This document shows, piece after piece, positions 58,601 to 64,000 of a stretch of DNA of 64,000 bases (its first letter is position 1; the number at the start of each line of letters is the position of its first letter). The DNA comes from Henckelia pumila (Eukaryota > Streptophyta > Magnoliopsida > Lamiales > Gesneriaceae). The stretch is from positions 11,842,001-11,906,000 of the forward strand of contig NW_027331831.1 in the NCBI RefSeq assembly GCF_033568475.1. Direction: 5' to 3'. The notes beneath the pieces are model-generated. The model was not told where the DNA came from. It saw only the letters and a list, made by a program, of their open reading frames with translations, and ran no database searches. Position numbers and translations under genes: made by a program.

Positions 58601-59974
58601 CCGAAACGTGATCGAGGAACTGTATTTTTTGTCCAATTTCGAAGAAGCATTATGTCCATTTCACGTGCAGATTTTCTGTCCTATTTCCCTACACGATTTG
58701 CTTATAAATCAAATACGGTAAGTGGGCTTCTATCTTTCTTTTGTGTGATATAAGTTTCTACACTTATATTTATTTTTGTGTGTGAGTTAAGTTTTATACA
58801 ATAAATAATTATGCTTTTGAAAATTCGATCGGCATGATATGTATATTCGTTCCACTTTGATATATATTATTTGTTGGATATTTGTGATATTATTTGAAGC
58901 ATGTTAGAATTATTTGGAAATATTTGGAAATATTTGAGATGCACTGTTTAGATTCGAATTAGAAATGGTTAAGGAATTTCCGATTATTTGATTTGATATG
59001 GCCCTGATGCGGTGGGTTATAATAACCGTTCCTTTGGCCTCGCCCCTTAGAGGAGTAACATATAGGGGACTGATCAGTAGAACCACGAAAAATGAGATAA
59101 TTGACAGTGCAATATTTGCTTCGTATTTGTTCAGATTCAGCATGCTTATTTTGTTTCGAGATTATGAAATATACATGTGTACATGTAAATATATTTTTGG
59201 TGTTTATCGTGCTCGATCGGCCCCCACTTGCTGAGTGTTTCCCAAAACACTCACCCCTTTACTTTTCTCCCCAGATACCGAAGAAAAGTTAGAAGAGGAT
59301 GAACAATATGCATTTTGGGGTTGGTGATCAAGTTCAAGATATGGAAATTCAAGAATTTATTTCAGTTTTATTTCTTACTACGTTATTACTTCCGCACTTG
59401 TGTTCTTCACTGTAAAAACAGTTATGGTTTATGAAATAGACAGGTTTTTGGCAAGATTTGTATTATGAGGCTTGTTATTTTAATGTTAAATTGTTAAACA
59501 ATGCCGATGTCAACTAGGCCCGGTTTCGGGGCGTGACATAAAGAGTTGCTACTATACTTTTACAACTTCTACACTACTCTCAAAAAATTACTTAAATTCA
59601 CTTATCTTTAAAAATTTATCATTTGAAGGGATTTAAATATTATTTACCCGGGTTTTAAAATAGCAAATTTTGAAAAGTTATAAAATAAACTCTACAATTT
59701 CGTAAAAAAAATTATGGCCACCCGAGAATTATTAAAATAAAACTTTATCTATTTTCCTCAGCTTTTCAAAAATCTCAAATCCGCAAAATAAAAGATACCT
59801 CCAAAGTTACCGTCTCCTCATGCCGGACTCGGAACCACTGAACTCAAGAATAATTAGCTTAATAACTAACAAAAAAACATTTAAAAGAATTTAAACAATT
59901 TAACTTAGAAATTAAAATTATAAAATTTATGTGAATTTAGGCACGTAATCTAAATTACGGAATTTTAGACGCTA
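55671..59974 (-). repeat. Element C 5' LTR (right copy), with solo LTR S2
   Basis: TGAAACGGCCCTAACC ... TTTTAGACGCTA, parallel to 20673-25985. It shows the empty sites of S1 (near 55765) and H (57071-57078). It has its own insertion, S2, and a minisatellite at about 56370-56645. Confidence 0.92.
58064..59538 (+). mobile_element. S2: solo LTR of the element D family
   Basis: 1475 bp from TGTGAAGACCCAAC to GGGGCGTGACA with a perfect TSD TAAAG (58059-58063, 59539-59543). Near-identical to the D LTRs but in opposite orientation. The left LTR of C has the empty site. Confidence 0.95.
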
Positions 59975-59979
59975 CCGTT

Positions 59980-60603
59980 GGGAGTTTGATATATGGCATG
60001 GTATGTTCTAGGCTTGATTTAGCCTATGCTATAAGTGTTATTTCAAGGTTTATGGCCTATCCAAGACACTATCACTGGGAAGCTTTGAAGTGGATCATGA
60101 GATATATGAAGAATACTTCAGACTTGGGCTTGAACTTTGAGAAACAGAAGGCTGGATTGGATCAGATAGTAGGATATGTTGACTCTGATTATGCTGGTAA
60201 TTTGGATACAAGTAAATCATTGAGAGGATATATCTTCACACTCTTCGGCATAGCTGTAACATGGAAGTCCAACCTCCAATCTGTTGTTGCACTCTCTACA
60301 ACAGAGGCGGAGTATATAGCTGTAACATAAGCTATTAAAGAAGCTATAAGGCTGAAGGGACTGTTAGCAGAGCTTGGAATAGAGCAGAATAAGATTACAG
60401 TGTTTTGCGATAATCAAAGTGCAATTCACCTGTCCAAACATCAAGTATACCATGAACGGTCGAAGCACATTGATGTGCAAATGCACTTTGTAAGAGATGT
60501 TATATCTAAAGGAGAGGTGATCTTGGAGAAGATACACACTGATGAGAATCCAGTTGATGTTATGATTATTAGAAGTGTTTCTAAAATTGAGCTACCTGAT
60601 CAT
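59980..60603 (+). pseudogene. Copia-A RNase H region, resumed after element C
   Basis: Continues the interrupted motif as GSLIYGMVCSRLDLAYA, then YVDSDYAGNLDTSKS, STTEAEYIA and VFCDNQSAIHLS, the RNase H acidic residues. A TAA at about 60328-60330 splits it where Glu is usual (AVT-stop-AIKEA). The end (RSVSKIELPDHYSEQGGDC) is unlike other copia C-termini and overlaps a sequence duplicated in the LTR. The frame closes after the PPT at about 60628. Confidence 0.88.
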
Positions 60604-60611
60604 TACTCTGA

Positions 60612-60624
60612 ACAAGGTGGAGAT
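60612..60624 (+). other. Polypurine tract of Copia-A
   Basis: AAGGTGGAGAT just before the LTR start TGTTAAAAGTG, the typical Tnt1-type arrangement. Confidence 0.92.
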
Positions 60625-61258
60625 TGTTAAAAGTGTTTCTAAAATTGAGCAACCCGATCATTACTCTGAACATGGCTAAGTTCAGCTGGGATTAGAATTA
60701 ATGATATTGGGCCGAAGAACAAGAGATGGGCCATAATGTAGAGAAGGAACTAAGCTAATTTAGGCTTAGTGTTTGGGCTTGATGCTAAAGCCTAGAAGCT
60801 TGCATCGTCTTGTTTAAATAACACTTGCAACTGTTCCAAAAACATGAAACTGAATCAGTTCTTCGAACCAGTGGAGGAATCTTGGAGCTAAAGTTCAGAA
60901 GTAGAGTCTTCAAGAGAAATCGAGAAGCTAAGAAACTTGATTGTAATCTTGTATGCATATTATCGTTCATAGTCTTCATAGAGATTGTAATCCAAACGAA
61001 GCTGGAATTTCTCTTGTTTGTGATCAATAAAGATTATTGTGTTGCTCTCCCGTAGAGTAGGCTCGGATCACTGGCCGAACCACGTAAATCATTGTGTCAA
61101 TTGTTTTACAGTTGTGAGTGATTGTTGTGTTAGTGTTTGCTGTGAATTCGTGAATTGGTTTCGTGTGGCTTGTGTTGGTTTACTGCTTGAGGTTGCATCA
61201 GAGAGTTCTTGCGTGAGTAGTGATCAACTTATATCATATTTTTTTTTAAATCCCAACA
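60625..61258 (+). repeat. Copia-A 3' LTR, uninterrupted
   Basis: 634 bp, TGTTAAAAGTG ... AAATCCCAACA, the only whole LTR of Copia-A and the reference for reconstructing the split 5' copy. CAATAAAGATTATTG near 61026 holds a possible polyadenylation signal AATAAA. Confidence 0.95.
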
Positions 61259-62069
61259 CAAGGAGATAATAATTTTTTTCCCCTCAAAGTTTTTGATTAA
61301 TTGACTAAGGTAGTGTCTGAGAGAGCTTCTAGGAATCACTTCTCAGTTTTTTCTTTACAAAATTTCATAAAATTTCAAATTTTATAAACGAAAAGCTGGG
61401 AAGTGCTTCATAAAAACTCTCCCAAATACTACCTAAAAATCCCCCAAAGAGTTTGCATTTTAGAGTTAAAGTGGTCATAAATCACAAACATATAAATGTC
61501 AGCTAAGATGTTTTAACATAATGGTTCCTAATATAGTTGTGGATGTACGCCAGTATGTCTACTCTTTCCCAAGTTGGAACCCTCTTATCAAAAATATTTT
61601 GTTTGGGGTGTTTGCATTAAATTTTCACGATAAAATTAATATATATATATATGCACTTTGAAACTATACTCTAATATAAATACATTTTTTTTATAAATTC
61701 AAATCGTCTGAAAGTGTATTGTAGCGACATAATAAATCCAATGAAGGTTGATTATAATATTGGTGGGTGACAAGAGATGGAACTATAAAATCCAATGCAA
61801 TAATTCAAGTACCAAAATAAAGGGACCATTCTAAAAAAAATCATAGGGCATGTAGCTGCTAAAAATAGTGCTGCCAATAATGTTTTTTTTTTTTCAACGG
61901 AAATGGTAATTTAGAGGCTGGAAAATATTCTCATTAGTTTCTGAAAGAGGCAGGCTATGGCCCTTTGTCACAGCAAGAGCCAGCACATGCACAACAATTT
62001 AAGCCTTAAATGTTGAAGAATCGTCTCGTATGCAAGCTAAGATGAACATGTACTAATCCCAAAAAATAA

Positions 62070-62074
62070 CCCCC

Positions 62075-62127
<53 letters not shown>
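62070..62127. repeat. C run followed by (CA)n microsatellite
   Basis: About 21 C followed by about 18 CA units. Such homopolymers are prone to assembly error. Confidence 0.92.
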
Positions 62128-62129
<2 letters not shown>

Positions 62130-62278
62130 TGGTTAATGGTTATATATCCAATAATCCCATGACATGTATTTTCTTGGAATTCAAAAATCATTGTCTAGGT
62201 TAAAATTGGAGTTGTATGGCCACCATAAGTTATAAGATTAGATATGATCTTCTGAGACATTCTATATATGGACCTATA

Positions 62279-62411
62279 TCCGTGAAACGGAATGACTCGA
62301 TCCACATTCGCAGTGAAAAGTGATACTTTAGTCATAAATAGCTAGTAATACTTTTTAATGAGTTGGTTCGAATCAAATCAAAGATTCATCTCACAAAATT
62401 AATCCATGAAT
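62279..62411. repeat. Degenerate dispersed repeat, family also at 6536
   Basis: CCGTGAAACGGAATGACTCG ... GTGAAAAGTGATACTTTAGTC ... CTTTTTAATGAGTTGGTTCG ... GATTCATCTCACAAAATTAA; same order of motifs as at 6536-6672. Confidence 0.45.
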
Positions 62412-63382
62412 ATTAAATTTAAAATCACACGTTCGATTATTAAGTTCGTCACACAACAGTTTTTTTTCCTCCTTTCTAAATTTAGTATCGTTCTAAAATT
62501 CATTCGTTAGCATTGTAAATATCAAGTCATTAACAATAATATTGTTTCAATAAAAATTTGTTTTATCACGTAATATATTTTAAATAATTTAAGCAATACT
62601 ATTTGTACTTTAAATGGGTGTACAACACTTTCTATGCTAATTTTGCCCAAAATGGATTGTAAACATGCACAAACCCGTCATTCCGCCAAGACTATTATTG
62701 GGGTATGCATTTAGCTTAATTGTTTTGTAACCCCGTGGGAGACTTTGAATTTGAACTTCATACACAATTAAGGCACCTTTGTAATTGCGAGTATCGTGAC
62801 TAAATATCATTGTATCATTTTGTATTTAACTGAAGTTTTATACGATAGTTTGAGTTGAAAAATGGCTATATTATTCACATATTTCAATTCATCATTCCAT
62901 TCTCCATCATATCATGACACGAGTCAACCGGTGTTTAAATTGTTGTCTTCTCGATCGGTTTTCTTCGGTTTGAGTTTTTACACACAATTCCATGCATAAT
63001 TTGAAGCATAATAACCATAATATTAATGATGATGCTAAACTTGAATTATTCGAAATCAAATTTTATATCAATTGCAGCATTCAATCCTGTATGTCTAGTA
63101 CTCTACCCATTGTTAAATAAACGATAATATATGATTGTAAAGTACTGTATAACCAAAAACTCTAAAGTTGGATAGATTGATTTCAAGTTAAAGATTTCAA
63201 ATTCATAATAACAAATTCATTGGTTAATTTGTTTTGAGTAAAATCTACTTGAAAATGGATATTAAAAATTTCCTACAAAGACCCCATCAAATATTCAAAT
63301 CCAAATCCTTGGAACGAAAGAGAAAAGAAAAAAAAAACAAAGAAGACCGGAGAAAAGTAACACATTTTTAGTCATTGTATTG

Positions 63383-63520
63383 TCATTCATCGTTGTCGTC
63401 ATTGTCGTCGTCCTCCTCGTTCTCATCCTCGTCCTCGTCGAAACTTAATAATTCGTCGTAATCTTCTTCTTCTTCCTCTTCTTCATTGATCTTGTGGTGG
63501 ACTTTGCAGACCACCAAATT
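63383..63520 (-). CDS. Candidate terminal exon with acidic tail, possibly NAC-like (partial)
   Basis: On the minus strand a 45-codon stretch NLVVCKVHHKINEEE... ends in a run of about 25 mostly Asp/Glu/Asn residues and TGA (63383-63385). It is preceded by a good acceptor: pyrimidine tract TTTTTCTTTCCGTTTTC and ...GATGAAG at 63521. LVVCKVHHK resembles subdomain E of plant NAC domains (WVLCRVFKK type), which often opens the last exon. The rest of the gene would lie beyond the window. The homology rests on nine residues, so treat it as a candidate; a chance trinucleotide-rich open frame is the main alternative. Confidence 0.4.
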   Translation of the reverse strand, partial: NLVVCKVHHKINEEEEEEEDYDELLSFDEDEDENEEDDDNDDNDE

Positions 63521-64000
63521 CTTCATCCAACCAAGAAAACGGAAAGAAAAATTACAATGAGAATTGATACATATATATATAGCATACCAACTACCAAGTT
63601 AGAAATACTTGAAAAAATATCATGATTTTCCAAATTTCAAAACGTTAAACTTTTTTTTTCTATAAAAAAATTTCCATCTAAACCCCTAAATCCATTGAAT
63701 ATTGATAATTAACATTGATGTTCTCCTACATGGCTCATGTGAAGAAAATAAAATCTAAATTACACATCTATTAAAATCTACCTAAACAAAAATAGAGGGA
63801 AATAACAAGTTTTTTTTCCCTTCAATTTTGAGATACCAGGAATCATGTATTCATGTTGCTTTATTTCCACCCATTATTTTTGCTCAATTGATTTTAGTAT
63901 GTGTAACATAGATTATATTATCGTCGCATGTGCTACGCGTAGGAAAATATCATTGCCAAATAGGTGTTATTCAATGAGTTTGGTGTATTCACTTGAAAAA
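63521..64000 (-). other. Possible intron upstream of the acidic exon
   Basis: T-rich on the minus strand near the acceptor, otherwise AT-rich and without a clear exon up to the window end. Confidence 0.3.

Larger units (their letters stand above)
20673..59974 (-). mobile_element. Element C: Ty3/gypsy chromovirus (Tekay/Del-like)
   Basis: Minus-strand element in the RT gene of Copia-A. LTRs lie at 20673-25985 and 55671-59974, the coding region at 25983-30720 and the leader with PBS at 55498-55670. Subtracting later insertions (S1, H, D, S2), LTRs are about 2.9 and 2.8 kb and the element about 10.7 kb. The target gene reads GAGTT on the left and CCGTT on the right of the insertion, an imperfect TSD, so the right border is uncertain by a few bases. 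Many stops and a frameshift make it inactive. Confidence 0.9.
7656..61258 (+). mobile_element. Copia-A: Ty1/copia element, outermost shell of the nest
   Basis: The element begins with TGTTAGAAGTG at 7656 and ends with CCCAACA at 61258. Flanks are CAAAG (7651-7655) and CAAGG (61259-61263), a 5-bp TSD with one change. The 5' LTR is split by element G, the internal region by element C. Without insertions it has LTRs of about 634 bp and an internal region of about 4.3 kb with gag, protease, integrase, RT and RNase H in copia order. The protein resembles Tnt1-94-type copia polyproteins. Many stops and frameshifts show that it is old and dead. Confidence 0.93.
61264..63382. other. Right-hand intergenic spacer
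   Basis: AT-rich host DNA after the nest. Apart from the repeats listed I see no gene on either strand. Confidence 0.65.

Noticed and set aside
59971..59979. Exact right border and TSD of element C
   Set aside because: CCGTT versus GAGTT shares only GTT, and both LTR ends seem mutated from the TG...CA rule; I give the border only to within a few bases.
63847..63855. CATGAATAC on the minus strand (His-Glu-Tyr), resembling NAC subdomain D upstream of the acidic exon
   Set aside because: A stop lies shortly upstream and the only near donor (CCTG/GTATC) is in the wrong phase for the exon at 63520.

Overview
This is a plant nuclear window. Evidence: a four-finger C2H2 protein of the QALGGH type with a DLNL-type EAR motif, GT-AG introns, plant Ty1/copia and Ty3/gypsy (chromovirus) LTR retrotransposons primed by initiator-methionine tRNA, tRNA-derived SINE-like repeats and very AT-rich spacers. 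A eudicot is likely; I would guess Lamiales from the look of the dispersed repeats, but nothing here proves it. There is nothing prokaryotic.

Layout. 1-7655 is host DNA: one intact gene on the minus strand (C2H2 zinc finger, 1276-2829), then about 4 kb of AT-rich spacer with microsatellites, short duplications and SINE-like repeats. 7656-61258 is one very large nest of mobile elements. 61264-64000 is host DNA again, with a candidate terminal exon of a minus-strand gene (63383-63520; acidic tail, possibly NAC-like).

The nest reads like a parenthesis expression, with target-site duplications (TSDs) at most borders. Level 1: Copia-A (plus strand, 7656-61258, TSD CAAAG/CAAGG). Level 2: a gypsy-like, non-coding, LARD-like element G in its 5' LTR (8001-16852) and gypsy element C in its reverse transcriptase gene (minus strand, 20673-59974). 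Level 3, inside C: a solo LTR S1 (20768-22174, TSD AAAAT), a non-autonomous hAT-like transposon H (23470-24440, 8-bp TSD CCGACCAC), gypsy element D (minus, 30766-55497, TSD AAAAG/AAAGG) and a D-family solo LTR S2 (58064-59538, TSD TAAAG). Level 4, inside an LTR of D: Copia-B (minus, 32068-51453, TSD CTCCA). Level 5, inside the leader of Copia-B: gypsy element E (plus, 39272-49274, TSD CGACG). LTR similarity rises inward, as expected: the two LTRs of E differ by only a handful of bases plus an 18-bp duplication, those of B by roughly fifteen bases, those of A by much more.

Coding state. E is almost intact: gag and pol are separated by what looks like a 196-bp GT-AG intron, and one TGA codon interrupts the integrase. 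B is one long frame with two stop codons. C and A are degraded, D keeps only the integrase C-terminus and chromodomain, and G shows no coding capacity.

The most interesting signals are the gag/pro-pol intron, whose donor position is shared by E and C; clusters of perfect short GC-rich hairpins in three unrelated elements (LTR of G, LTR of E, leader of B); the five-level nest itself; and the LARD-like element G. I see no novel non-transposon system.
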